Origin: Emmonsiellopsis sp. PD_33
Taxonomy: Eukaryota; Ascomycota; Eurotiomycetes; Onygenales; Ajellomycetaceae
DNA: 64,000 nt
NCBI GenBank assembly: GCA_032988165.1
Contig: JANTQF010000194.1
Location: forward strand, 1-64,000
Reading direction: 5' to 3'
Part shown: positions 23,718 to 34,514 of the stretch, in pieces
Layout of the letters: every line of letters begins with the position of its first letter
How positions within the stretch are numbered: position 1 is the first letter of the stretch
Position numbers and translations under genes: made by a program
Notes under the pieces: generated by a model
Database searches by the model: none
What the model was told of the DNA's origin: nothing
Seen by the model: only the letters and a program-made list of their open reading frames with translations

Positions 23718-24347
23718 TCACTGTTGGAGAATCTTAATCCACTCTTCTACTCTATTATCAGTTGTGATAAGGTCTGTGTGGGTGATGTCATTAAGCTTCT
23801 GATTCCACCAGGATTCTGCTTCTTCTTTGAGGCATGAATCCAAGTTCTGTTGGATCCTTGCTGCATCCCTGGTTAGAGTGGCAACCTTAAGCCAGTTGGT
23901 AAATGCATGGATGTCCTGGTAATATGTCTTGCCTTTCTTGTTGATAACATTATTATGGCCCCATAATGTTGGTGCATTGGGGTAGAAAAAACTGATATCC
24001 TGGGGTTTCCATGGAGCAGTCAAGGTCAGTGGTGCAGATAGAGGCTGCACTGGTGGCTGGGCTGATACTGGCTGAGTAACTGCAACCCTGATGTGGATGA
24101 GCAGTTTTTATAGGATTTGCATCTAGTGTGAGGTGAAGCCTGTATCATCAGCAGATTCACCAGCAGTGCTGGCAGTGACTAGGATGTTGTTTATGTTTGA
24201 CATATTATCTGGCTGTCCAATGAATGATAGCTGTGAGAGTTGTTCTCTATCAGTTAGCATTATATTTAAGGTCTCTGGAGACTCTATAGGTGTTGGCTGT
24301 GGTGCAACTTGAAATAATGTGCTGCTTGGTACTGGGTTAATCTGCAA
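23718..24347 (-). pseudogene. gag of element B
   Basis: Two minus-strand pieces, 24347-24123 (Pro/Ser/Asn-rich N-terminus) and 24050-23718 (capsid-like: YYQDIHAFTNWLKVATLTRD, then a Trp pair, EAESWWNQKL). The capsid-like part matches the gag of fungal Gypsy elements in style. Further frame at 23353-23081 is short and Thr-rich. Confidence 0.6.
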
Positions 24348-24349
24348 GA

Positions 24350-25624
24350 GTGGTTAAGTCAGACAGGGTGGGCTATTACCCTCTGAGCATGGCTTTAGGC
24401 CTAGGGGGAGATAAACCTATCTTATTGGTAAAGTCTTGAAGAATGTTTCTTCCCAGCAGTTGAATGTGCAGCTCTGTTTGAAGCAGTCTGTGCAGTTGTG
24501 AAACTTGAGAACTGCTTGATTAAGTGATGAGTAATTAATAGGCTAGTCTGAAGGTATCAGTGAAACCATCTGAGCTTCCTCAGAACTTCTATATGAATTG
24601 GCCTGTAACTGTGTATGGTCTTGTGGTTCTATAGATGCCTGCCTGGATTTTGGCAGGGGGCTTGAGTGGGTAGTTCACTCAGTCACAAAAGTTACCCTCA
24701 CAATAGTAGTATCCTACAGCAAGTTGTGGTAAGGGAAGTTGGAGTTAAAGTACTCAATGATCTGATGAGCAAGTTCTACTATCCAGACATAAAAAATCAT
24801 TCTATAGTTCTCTGGACACAAGAGTTACTAACATTAATAACTATCATCAAGTAGGATAGATCTTCCAAGGGGACAAGTCTGTGGAAAAGTGCAGGAATGA
24901 GAAAAGATGCTATGCCCTTTTGAGACAAGAGTAACTAGAAGACACATGCCAACACAATGGACACATATGTGCTATGCCCTTTTAGGGAAAGGACTGTGGA
25001 AAATCTTGGAAAAAATACAAAAAACTAGAAAGAGAGAAAGCACTTTTCAGGGAAAAAAAAGTGGGCAATTTCTGAGAAATGTATGGGGAATTTGTATGGG
25101 AGCTTCAAGCAGTCAATCCATGAGTAAAAGATGGTCTGAATGTGGCACAACAAGCTTGCACAATAGCTTCTTGGTATTAAGGGGTGACATAGTGAATAAA
25201 AGTAAGCAAGTAGAACAGTTATAGCAGGGTAATTCCCATGGAAGTTCTATGGGTGGCTTGGGATTCTCTTGCTGGGCTTAGTAATCTGGGGCAGACATCC
25301 ATGGATTCACCAGGGGATCAAGCAGAACAGTACACACAGAGAACAACAAGAATGCAATTCAATTAGGATTGTCTGTAATGAGGATGAAGCTATTTGGATG
25401 CTAGGTATAAAGAGTTATTCATGAGGAGGATGAGACCTGGGTAGATATGGCTTTTGAAGAGAAGTCCATGAAGTGGACAAGACACACAGAAGAGAGAGAA
25501 GAGACAGGAACCTATCAAAGAAAAAGTGGAAGTAATGAGGGCAAGAAGATACAACAACAACTTGTTGTGAAGACCAGGGAACCCATGGAGAACCTTACAT
25601 CTTTTGCAAAGATATACTACTAAT
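24350..25624 (-). mobile_element. 5' leader region of element B
   Basis: 1.27 kb between the 5' LTR and the gag start, long for a Gypsy leader. No tRNA primer-binding site of the usual TGG type is seen next to the LTR; on the minus strand it begins ATTAGTAGTATATC. Short plus-strand frames (for example 24907-25224) show no recognisable protein. Confidence 0.5.
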
Positions 25625-25785
25625 TGTAATTGGGATAACTTGAGATGAAAATATTGTGTAGAATAAGGTTGTATTCCTATGGTTCCTGGGCTGCCTGTAG
25701 GTATTTATACCTCAGGGTCTGACTAAGCTAACTGTGTGACTAAGCACCCTGGCTACTTCATGGTGTGGAGTATAGGTGCGTAACA
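25625..25785 (-). repeat. 5' LTR of element B
   Basis: 161 bp. It carries the only CpG of its neighbourhood (25779) and a TATAAATA box on the minus strand. It differs from the other LTR at 12 positions by my count, all transitions. Confidence 0.9.
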
Positions 25786-25790
25786 ATTTT

Positions 25791-27180
25791 ATAATTACTT
25801 GCTTGATCTCTTCTTAGAGATCCTCATTATATTTACCCTCTGAATGTGATTTACATGTATAGTAGATTCTTCTAAATGTGACCTGTGTGTACAGCAAACT
25901 CTTCTGAAATCTGAAATACAACTTGCTCAGCTCAGCTCTGCTAAATGACATGTCAGTGAAAGACTCTAAAGCTCTAATAGTCTGTATCAATATTTCATAA
26001 GATTTTCCTCTGAACTTTCTGAATCCTCTGAACTCTCTGAATCCAAACAATCTTTTAAATTCATTATGAACATGAACCCTCTGTGTGAAGACAGCACTTC
26101 TTCTCAGAGCTCTAATACTAAATTCTGAAACTTTATTTAATAGCTTGCAAATAAGATTAATCTCATTACTGAACAAAATTGTATGCTCATACTGACTCTA
26201 GCTTCTATTCTAACTCCTACTCATCCAATTACTTCTTTTGAGGACTTCCTGAGATGCCCAAAAGAAAGGCTTGCCACCCTTAAGAAATTTATAGGCAAAC
26301 AAGTCTCTGAATACCCTGCCTGGCACCTCAGTGTGGAGACTAAAATCACTTTAGATAGCCTTATGATTGAATCTCCTGCTGATCAGGCCTGATACATCTA
26401 TATCTAACTCTCTGGCACTGTCATCACCCAATTTCACCCTTAGATGAAGGTTAATGCCAAACTTATTTTTATAACCCTCAATGTCATTTTTGACCAGCTT
26501 GACATTCTTTTCTCTGACCCTTTAGTAACTCAGAAGGCTCTAACCTGACTACACAGTATTCATCAGAAAACTAATCTACTCTCTATCTTTCTTCTGAGAT
26601 TTAATCAGAAGATTCTAGAAGCTGATAGCCAGCTATGGGATAACACTATCAAGAAGGCCCTACTCAAAAAGGCCATCAAGTTTGAACTCCTACAGTAGAC
26701 TATTGCCTCTGTTGAACCCCCTATATACCTTAAATATTATATGAAGCTCTGTAGTATAGAAAATAATCTATCTGAGATCAAGATCATTTAGGGCTAAATC
26801 TATGGTAGTGCCCCTACTACCTCTAGGGAGGCCTTTCCCAAGACCTCTCTGCTGAAGAACCTAAATGCTATGGACTGAATGCCTATGAGGCCTACTTGTG
26901 CAAATATATTCTATATCTCAAATATGACTACTACTGCTATCATTGACTACTATGCCTGAGATGTCTACATTAACTGTGATAAACCTGGGTACAGAGCTGC
27001 TAACTGCTGTGAAACCCATATTCCCCTAAAACTGCCTGTATAGTTCATAAATGTACAAATCAAGCCTGAAGAGAAGGAAGACTTTGAAGATGCCAAGTTA
27101 GACTTGGGAAAAAACTAGCTTCTATGTGAAATTGTGAGTGGAAGCTTCTGAAGTTAGATAGAAAGACTTTTAAGAAGAAA
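25791..27180 (+). pseudogene. gag of element A, zinc knuckle destroyed
   Basis: The longest intact piece is 26183-26392 (ITSFEDFLRCPKERLATLKK). At 26966-27007 the reading is YINCDKPGYRAANC: a C-x2-C-x4-H-x4-C knuckle in which the first Cys and the His are both Tyr, as expected from one G-to-A and one C-to-T change. Many Gln/Arg/Trp positions are stops. Confidence 0.75.
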
Positions 27181-27959
27181 ATGACTATTTTAGTAATCCT
27201 TGTACCTACTGTAGTTAATTGTTCTTTTAATATGAATACTATAATGAACAGTAGTTACTATTACTATTCAATAATTTACTCTTGTATGATTAACTATCAT
27301 AACCTTCTGTGTATCTCAATCAACTCCTAAAAAATTGAAGGTGTCAATGATGACACAGGTAGCTTCATATGAAACATGGTGAAGCTTGATGTTGATATTA
27401 ATGGATTTCTCTAAGAAAATACTTATATGTATGAGATTGAGAATCTTCTATATGACTTCATACTAAGTCTATCATAGCTATCTGAACATCAAGCCCTCAT
27501 CAATACTTGCAACTGATGTATTGTATTCTCTGGAGGCATCTATATCTCTGAAAAAGATGTTCATAAGACTACTGATCTTTACTAAATCTCTACTAATGCT
27601 TATAATCTCCTCTGAAGCTGTAATTAGAAATTTAAGTCCTAACCTCCCATTGAAATCTTCACTGCTAGTATGGCTGATATAGAGAAGGCCCTCTTATGAC
27701 TCTCTAAGAGGCTGAAGACTGACTCTACAATAATTCTTTCTTTATACTACCATGAATTTCTTAATGTTTTTGATCATAAAGTTGCTGAGAAGCTCCTACC
27801 ATTCTGTAGTATACATAACTATCATATTGAACTTGAGAAGATAGATGGTAAAGACTCTCAGCTACCCTGAAGACTATTATACAACATGTTGTGTAATGAA
27901 CTGCTTGTACTCTACAAGACCCTTAATGACCTTCTGAATAAGAGTTTCATCTGAGTTAG

Positions 27960-29150
27960 TAATTTGCCTGTGGGCACACCTGTGCTCTTTGCAAAAAAGC
28001 CAGATAGAGGCCTCTAATTCTATGTTAACTATTAGGGTCTCAACTGTCTCACCTGAAAAGATTATTACCTACTATCATTAATCAATGAGACTCTTGAATG
28101 AATTAACTGGGCTAAGTAGTTTATAAAGCTGAATGTCATTTCTGTGTTCTATAAGATCTAAATTACAGAAGAAAATAAATGACTAACTATCTTTCACATG
28201 AGATATAGTCTATTTGAATGGATAGTTACCCTCTTTAACCTCATAAATACTCTGAGCACCTTCCAGAAATACATCAACTAGGCCTTATGAGACTATTTAG
28301 ATGAATTTACTTCTGCCTACCTTAATGACATCCTCATCTTTACTAATGGATCCTATAAGTAGCATTAAGAGTATGTCTAAAAAGTTCTCATCTGCCTCTA
28401 TAAATATGATCTTCTGATTGACATTAATAAATCTACCTTTAAAGTTCAAGAGACAACCTACCTCAGCTTCATCATAGAGGTGGGGAAGGAAGTCTATATG
28501 AACCCCAAGAAGATTACTGCTATTCTTGAATGGGAGGCCCCTATAACTATAAAAGATATGTAAGGCTTCCTAGGATTCATGAATTTCTACTGACACTTCA
28601 TTTAGGATTTTTCTGACATTATCTGACTGTTGACTGATCTCACACATAAAGACCAGTAGTTTCTATAATCTAAGGAGGCAGACAAAGCATTTATGTGCCT
28701 TAAATAAATATTTATCTCTATCCTGATGCTCATTACATTTAATCCTGACTACTCAATAATGGTTGAAACAGACTCTTCTGGTTACATCACAGGTAGTACT
28801 CTCATACAATGAGATGATGAAGGTGTCTTGTAATTCTGTGCATTTATATTTAAGAAGCTCAGCTCTGCTGAAGCCAACTATGAGATTTATAATAAAAAAC
28901 TCCTCACTATTATTTGATGTCTAGAAGAATGGAACTCTGAACTCTGCAGTGTGAAAGACTTTGAAATTATCATAAATCATAAGAATCTCTGATATTTCAT
29001 AATGACCTGTAAACTCTCTGAATGCTAGATGTACTAGGCTGAATTTCTTAGCTACTTTCATTTTATAATCTATTATTATCCTGGCACAGAGAACTCCATG
29101 GCTGATGCCTTCTTCTGATATGAACAGAATATGCCTTTTGAAGACTCTAA
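27960..29150 (+). pseudogene. reverse transcriptase/RNase H of element A, active site lost
   Basis: One frame can be followed with frequent stops: GTPVLFAKKPD, YSLFEWIVTLFNLINTLSTF (the SLFEW...P..L..A..TFQ block), then the catalytic box A-Y-L-N-D-I-L-I-F (28315-28341), Asn in place of the first Asp. RNase H starts at VETDSSGYITGSTL (about 28762) and ends near the YYPGTENSMADAF motif (about 29070-29110). Confidence 0.8.
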
Positions 29151-29159
29151 TGCCTGCTG

Positions 29160-30830
29160 AGTAAACTATGAATAGAGACTGTTAGATCTGCAGATCCTCA
29201 AGAAATCTGAAGTAATACTATATGGAGTAATACATGCCTTGTCTGTTGCCCTGCTAATTGCAACCCTCTCATTCCCACTCTAAGAACTCTGGGACACCAC
29301 TGCTGTCTCTAATGAATGCCTTCAGATGATGACTCAGGTTATCTGAGATAAAGCTTGCTATTTTCTATCTGAACTCTAAGTCTATATTAATATTACTAAA
29401 TGCTCTGTAGATTCTAACTCCTAACTATATTTCTAGAGGAGATAGTGAGTTTCTGATTCAGAACTGTTGTATATCTAAATCATATAAGAAACTCATGATT
29501 CTCTGATGACTAGCTACCTAGGCTATGAAGTGCTCTACTGAATTTTGTCCTGAGATTTCTACTAGCCCAACATGTCTCAGAGTATTTAATAGTTTATTTG
29601 GAACTGCAACATCTACTGATCTATTATTACCTAATAGGACTACTATTAAGGTCTACTCAAATCTCTCCTGATTTCTGAATGTATCTGATGTGATGTTGCT
29701 ATTGATTTCACAGTAGACCTCTTTATGAGTGATGACTATAAGAATATTCTTATCATTATTGACTGTCTCAGTAAAGGTGTTATCCTTGAACCCTGTGTGA
29801 AGATGAATGTGCCTGTAGTGGCTAAAGCCTTTCTTTAAAGTCTATTTTATTATTAGTATGATCTACCCTATACAATTATCTTGAACTGTGAGACCTAGTT
29901 TATTAGAGCTGTCTGAAGTTGAATCTGTCAGCTCCTCAAGATCTTCTGATATCTCTTAACTGCCTATCACCCTAAAACTAATAGTAGCACTAAATGTATA
30001 ATTCAGATAACTAAAAATTACCTCTGAAAGTTCTATTTATATATTCAGGATGACTGGAATGAACTCCTTCTGCATGTTGAACTTGCAATCAATGATTATA
30101 ATGCTATTAGTACTAATATTAGCCTATTTTTCCTCTTACATGATTATAACCTTGAAGTCCTCAATCTTGCTGAATTGTCTGAACCTTCCACTTTATCCTG
30201 TAGTCTGATTCAAATTGTGAACATTATTATCTTGAAACTCCAGCAAGCCTGCAAGTAGGCTGAATCTTCCATGGTCAGTGCCCAGTAGAATTAATAGAAC
30301 TATATGAATGCCTACTGAAATCCTACTGAACACTACAAGATAGATGATAAGATCTAACTAGACCTCCAAAACATCATGACTGATTGCCTGTCTTGTATGC
30401 TTAACTACTGATATGCTAAGTACACTGTCATTGAAGTCCTGAGGAGTTATAACTACTATCTTAACATACTACCTGGAATCCACAATATATTTCATATAAA
30501 TCTACTCTATAAAGCCTCTACTGATCTGTTCCTCTCACAAGAGATCACCAACTAGCATCTGCCTGGCATCATTGAGGAAGACAATGAGGTAGAATATGAG
30601 ATTAAAGCCATTCTCAACTACTACTACTATAGATAAGGATTTCAGTACCTGATGAAGTAGCTTGGATATGAAGCCTCTTCATGGGAACTGACCTCCACTC
30701 TGCAAGACACCACTGTACTTGCCTGTTATGAAGAGCTACATCCACCTGATGAGATTCTACCTGTACTACCTTATGTCTGATTTTCTGATCCCTCCTACCT
30801 GCCCTCTGAATCTGAATAAGGGGGGATAAT
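29160..30830 (+). pseudogene. integrase and chromodomain of element A, decayed
   Basis: The core begins at VAIDFTVDLFMS (about 29698) with IIIDCLSKG following. The second catalytic Asp is Asn (LNCETQF, codon 29884-29886) and the catalytic Glu is Lys (STKCI, codon 29992-29994), so the D,D-35-E triad is gone. The C-terminus keeps NILPGIHNIFHINLL and a chromodomain (about 30575-30720: VEYEIKAILNYYYYR, stop, GFQYLMK, stop, LGYEASSWE). A polypurine tract follows. Confidence 0.8.
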
Positions 30831-31083
30831 GTGAAGGGCTATACCCTTATATCCTATATCTATAGCTTGCCTGAACTTTGCCTGATCTCTGACTGCCTAA
30901 TTGGATGCCTCTGACTGGGCCTTTATATGAATGTTTATCTGCTCTGACCTTGTGTAATTCCCTTCTATTTATATCACATGATCTTGTGATTCCTTTTCCT
31001 TTTTCCTTCCTTTCTCTAGTGATTACAATCTTGATTCTAGTGTATAGCTCACATGATTCACTTATTAGAGCGCACCTGTTATA
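30830..31083 (+). repeat. 3' LTR of element A
   Basis: 254 bp, gap-free partner of 15482-15735. The right target duplication AGAGG follows at 31084-31088. It holds the CpG at 31071. Confidence 0.9.
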
Positions 31084-31430
31084 AGAGGCTTCTGAAACAG
31101 GATGTTTACCCTCCATATGAAGCTTTATAAGAGCAATTAAATGATAAAGAGGCTTCTAAAGTAAGATGTTTATCTTATTCTCTTTATCTAGCTTTATCTG
31201 TATAGAGATTTGTAAGAGTAATTAAATAATAAAGAGATTAGCAGAGCAAGGTATTTACCTTACCTCTTTATCTAGCTTTATTTATATAAAGATTTGCAGG
31301 TTTATAAGAGTAATTAAATAGTAAAGGAGTCAGCAGGAGCAGGATGTTTACCCTCTATATAGAGCTAGATAATTAAATAATAAAGATAGTAAAGAGGATT
31401 ATTTATCTACCTTATCCTCAGGTCATTACT
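31084..31430. repeat. degenerate tandem array, units of about 65-90 bp
   Basis: At least four units follow the scheme GCTTCTGAAACAGGATGTTT, ACCCTC.ATATAGAGCTTTAT, AAGAGTAATTAAATAATAAAG, at about 31087, 31150, 31236 and 31327, with unequal lengths and mostly transition differences. It continues the unit left of element A at 15361-15481, so the array was the landing site. Confidence 0.65.
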
Positions 31431-31612
31431 AGGTTAAATTAAGCTACAGACTTGAAGGATGCATATCTTAACTTATTATAAGAAGTTAGCTTATTCTCTT
31501 CATGTTCATATAGAGCCCTTCAGGTCAAATTAAGCTACAGGCTTGAAGAATACATATCTTAACTTACTATAAGAAGTCAGTCTATCCTCTTTATATTTAT
31601 ATAGAGCTCTGT
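31431..31612. repeat. tandem duplication, two units of 91 bp
   Basis: Unit 1 starts at 31431 (AGGTTAAATTAAGCTACAGA) and unit 2 at 31522 (AGGTCAAATTAAGCTACAGG). They stay aligned through CATATCTTAACTTA(T/C)TATAAGAAG and end in CATATAGAGC/TATATAGAGC. Differences are almost all transitions. Confidence 0.7.
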
Positions 31613-32650
31613 AAAAAAAGGGGAGATTAAAATTAATATTATCATTATACTATTACTATTTAGAACTGGCTAGCTAGTTAGTACTATTACTATAGTTTAT
31701 TATAATCATTACTCATCATTAATATTAATAGAATCATCTCCATATAGAGCTACCAAACTACCTCTCCTTCTTTAATAGATTAAAAAGGCTATTAAGGGTT
31801 AGCCTCTCTCTTTAGTATATTAACTCAAGCTCCTTAACAGCAGTAGTTAGAGATATACTAGTAGTAGTATACTTCATATAGATCTCATTAATAATCATCT
31901 TTCTCTAAAAGAATATCATTTACTCTCATTATGTAAGTCATCAAGTAGTATCATAGCAATCCTTCAGGCTTTATATAGAGAAATAATTACCCAAGTTAAT
32001 AGTTTACTCACACCAGACATTCAGCACTAATAGGATCATATAGGAGAGAGTATAGCACTCAGGGCTAGGATTCAGATTAGAAACAGAGCTAGATATAATC
32101 ATAGTAGTAGTAGTAGTTACAGCAGCTACAGCCATAGTCACAGCAGTATTAGTACTAGTAGCCACTGCAGCTACTGCTACCAGGCTTGAGCTCCATACAG
32201 TGCTGTTAGGGGGCATCAGAATCTCAGAAGCTAGAGCTGAGTCAGACATAATCCATACAGAAAAAACTACCTTACTCTAAATTAAATTACCTAGCTTATC
32301 ATTTACAGTATACAGCCACTATAGGTAGACATTTTCTTAGTAATTAATAGTCTAAATGGTCTTCTACTATACATTTTATAACTACTAAGTAATAATTAAT
32401 ACTATTATATAAAGCTATATATTCTCTGAGATCTTCACATTTCTTAGAGATAGCTTAATTTACCTGGCAAACTCCATATAGTCTGTTCATATAAAGATGG
32501 AATCTATTCATATGAGATAAAGAAGAAACTACTACTTGAGAATGATAGAGTCCTATAGTAAAATGATCTGAAGCTACTTCAGTAGACTTAGAAATTTCTA
32601 AGCTATAAGATTCTACTTCTAATTCTAATTCTGATCCTTCTTCTTTCTCT
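31613..32650. other. AT-rich decayed DNA
   Basis: No intact frame. A (GTA)n/(CAG)n-like tract at 32098-32180 produces an artificial A/V/T-rich minus-strand frame (32004-32249). It may be the 3' part of the recombinase-bearing element to its right. Confidence 0.4.
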
Positions 32651-32687
32651 TCTCTTCATTCAGCTCTTCATATAATGTGAGTTAAGA

Positions 32688-33960
32688 TATTCAGAAGTCT
32701 ACCTAGGGTCAGACAGCTCTCTTCAGACTGGGAGAGAGGCTGATCTTAACTCAGAGTATAAAGTAATTCCTCTAGATCTAGTAGTTAAACCTAGTCATAC
32801 TCTGTATAAACTTTCATGGGATGTTTAATAGATAGCACTTAATTAGGACATTATTATTCTATTATTTAGTATAATGAATCTGACCCTTAGACATACCATT
32901 CAGCTTAGCAATTCTGAACCCCTGGCTTTATTTAAAGTGAGTCTTTTTAATGGTAGTGAGGCTAGTAGCATCAAACATACAGTTTATTCACTAGAGCTGA
33001 GTCTCATATAAAAGTAGCTGGAATGAATTAGCCCCCAGGAGAAGATAGATATTATACTAAAGGCTGTGCCTCTAAAAGTTTAGTACTAGCTCATCTAGGA
33101 GGTTTCAGTGGTAGAAGAGGTAAAAGACAGTTATAAATATTATATAAAGCAGGGAATTATAGTGCTATAGAATTATAGTATACTCTAGCTGGTTCATTTA
33201 ATTTATCTTATCATTATTTATGATCAGAATGAGTAGCTAACATGGCATTAAACTCTTATTATTAAGAGAAATAATAAAAAGGTCTGCCAGCTATACTGTA
33301 TAAGAGCTCTCACTTCTCAATAGCATGTTGTGATTTATAAGAAAGTTAACCCCTATATGAAGATAGAGTTTAGCCTTAAAGTTCTTCTTTAGTTACTTAG
33401 TTTAATACTACTCTATCAGCTTAATCATAATACTCTCATTATATTCATTCTAGAGGATATTAGCCTTATAATTCTCATACTATACCCATCTCCATATAGA
33501 CTTCTTAGCTTCATAATCACAGAGCAGAGTGTTCAGCTTTAACCCTCTTAAATGGGAGATGTTAGTGATAATACCTCTACTTTTCTAATAGACCTATAAA
33601 CTTATAATAGTAGCTATATATAATGAAACTAAGTTAATATCTAGACTCTAGAGTCTATCTTATCATCTCATCATTCATATCTATATGATGCCTCTTATTA
33701 TATTAGTAGCTATTTAGCTCATAAGATAGCATCTTCTTCTCTAAAAAAAAAATAAGCTTATCCTCTGTCATCAGCTCCTCATCTACAAATATAACCTCCT
33801 TGTAGAAGTTCTATATCATATATAATCAACTATTAACTAGTTATATAGAGTAGATAGTCAGATAAACTCACCTATCATTTCTCCTACTTGAGTAGATATT
33901 GTCTTAGTATGTTCTTTAGCTAATTCTGCTGGCTCAGGGCTAGTACCTTCTCTCCATATG
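32688..33960 (-). pseudogene. Crypton-type tyrosine recombinase remnant
   Basis: Minus-strand fragments resemble the fungal Crypton-type tyrosine recombinase family. The piece at about 33960-33520 reads EELMTEDKLIFFLEKKMLS and later GLLEK, stop, RYYH, stop, HLPFKRVK: the core-binding part (T..KL..FL..., ...HP.FK.VK). The piece at 32911-32688 reads AKLNGMSKGQIHYTK, stops, NNNVLIKCYLLNIP, stop, KFIQSMTRFN and ends in a VDF block; this follows the catalytic region pattern ...QIR..GRW.ND....CYL...P.KFIRSM.GF...WPWVD. Arg and Trp positions are stops throughout, so it is dead. Recognition is by pattern memory, not alignment. Confidence 0.55.
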
Positions 33961-34514
33961 AATATAGTAGTGTACTAATTACTGCCTGGCACATAATTAC
34001 ATCATCTAGTAGGCTGATGATATTATATAGATCTATCATTATTTAATTAATTTATTATATAGTCAGTCTGTATGGTACTAGCTACATCAATGGTAAAAAG
34101 GAAAGATAGGGGTTAGATAGGAATCAGAGGCTGGGGCATACAAATAATACAGGCAGGGATCAGATTGGGTAGAGTAATATCATAGATTTCTATTATTATC
34201 AGGCTTCATATGCAGCAAGAAGATGGAGGAAAAATGACTACATCTAGACTACCCTAGAGGGCCAGGGAAAAAAAAATCTGCTCCATATGGAGCTGGGCCA
34301 GTGGCAGCTGGGTGGCAAGTTATTATGGGCTTGGCATAACATACATAGTAACCTGTGTTATAACATGCCACTGTACCCCCTCATATAACCTCTAGTTATA
34401 AGAGAAGCAGGGGTTAGGTTCTATTGTAATATTATGTCTCTGCTTCCTTTGATGTCAGATTCTGGATTCTAGATATTTTTATTTCTTACCTTCTTTTTGC
34501 CATAGTAGAGCTAT
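33961..34514. other. right edge of the AT-rich block
   Basis: No CpG and no frame. GGGCTTGGCATA at 34327-34338 repeats 13929-13940 at the left edge in the same orientation. Several TTATAAC/GTTATAA words cluster at 34320-34410, like the TTATAACCT words at 13890-13980. Confidence 0.4.

Larger units (their letters stand above)
15740..25785 (-). mobile_element. element B: large Ty3/Gypsy chromovirus nested in element A
   Basis: 10,046 bp on the minus strand. LTRs of exactly 161 bp lie at 25625-25785 (5') and 15740-15900 (3'). The target duplication ATTTT is at 15735-15739 and 25786-25790. A polypurine tract (AAAAGGGGGCAA on the minus strand, 15903-15914) abuts the 3' LTR and fixes the orientation. 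The LTR reads TGTTA...TTACA with a TATAAATA box. Domains along the minus strand: gag (24347-23718), a C-x2-C-x12-H-x3-C zinc finger (22847-22785), protease, RT, RNase H, integrase, and chromodomain (about 18840-18660). Then comes an unusual 2.7 kb before the 3' LTR. Twelve of 161 LTR positions differ, all transitions. Stops and altered active sites show it is dead. Confidence 0.9.
15482..31083 (+). mobile_element. element A: Ty3/Gypsy chromovirus, inactivated, interrupted by element B
   Basis: Flanked by AGAGG at 15477-15481 and 31084-31088. LTRs of exactly 254 bp lie at 15482-15735 and 30830-31083; a polypurine tract (AATAAGGGGGGATAA) abuts the 3' LTR. Subtracting the nested element B and its duplicated target leaves 5,551 bp, a normal chromovirus length. 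The plus-strand internal part (25791-30829) reads gag with a broken zinc knuckle, RT, RNase H, integrase and C-terminal chromodomain in that order. Chromodomains steer such integrases towards heterochromatin. LTRs start TG but end TA rather than CA. About 30 of 254 positions differ between the LTRs by my count, all transitions. Not functional: dozens of in-frame stops and altered catalytic residues. Confidence 0.9.
13880..34514. other. AT-rich, CpG-depleted transposon block
   Basis: Between the last CpG on the left (about 13876) and the first on the right (about 34517) I found by eye only two CpG dinucleotides, at 25779 and 31071, both inside LTRs. Flanking DNA has CpG at ordinary density. 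Coding frames here are full of TGA/TAG/TAA where Arg, Gln or Trp codons are expected. The block consists of two nested LTR retrotransposons, tandem repeats, a tyrosine recombinase remnant and unassigned AT-rich DNA at 14050-15360. Confidence 0.8.

Noticed and set aside
32004..32249. Ala/Val/Thr-rich minus-strand frame
   Set aside because: Produced by a trinucleotide repeat tract inside CpG-free decayed DNA.
13880..34514. CRISPR array or prokaryotic insertion
   Set aside because: The repeats are LTRs and long degenerate tandem units; no regular short repeats with unique spacers.
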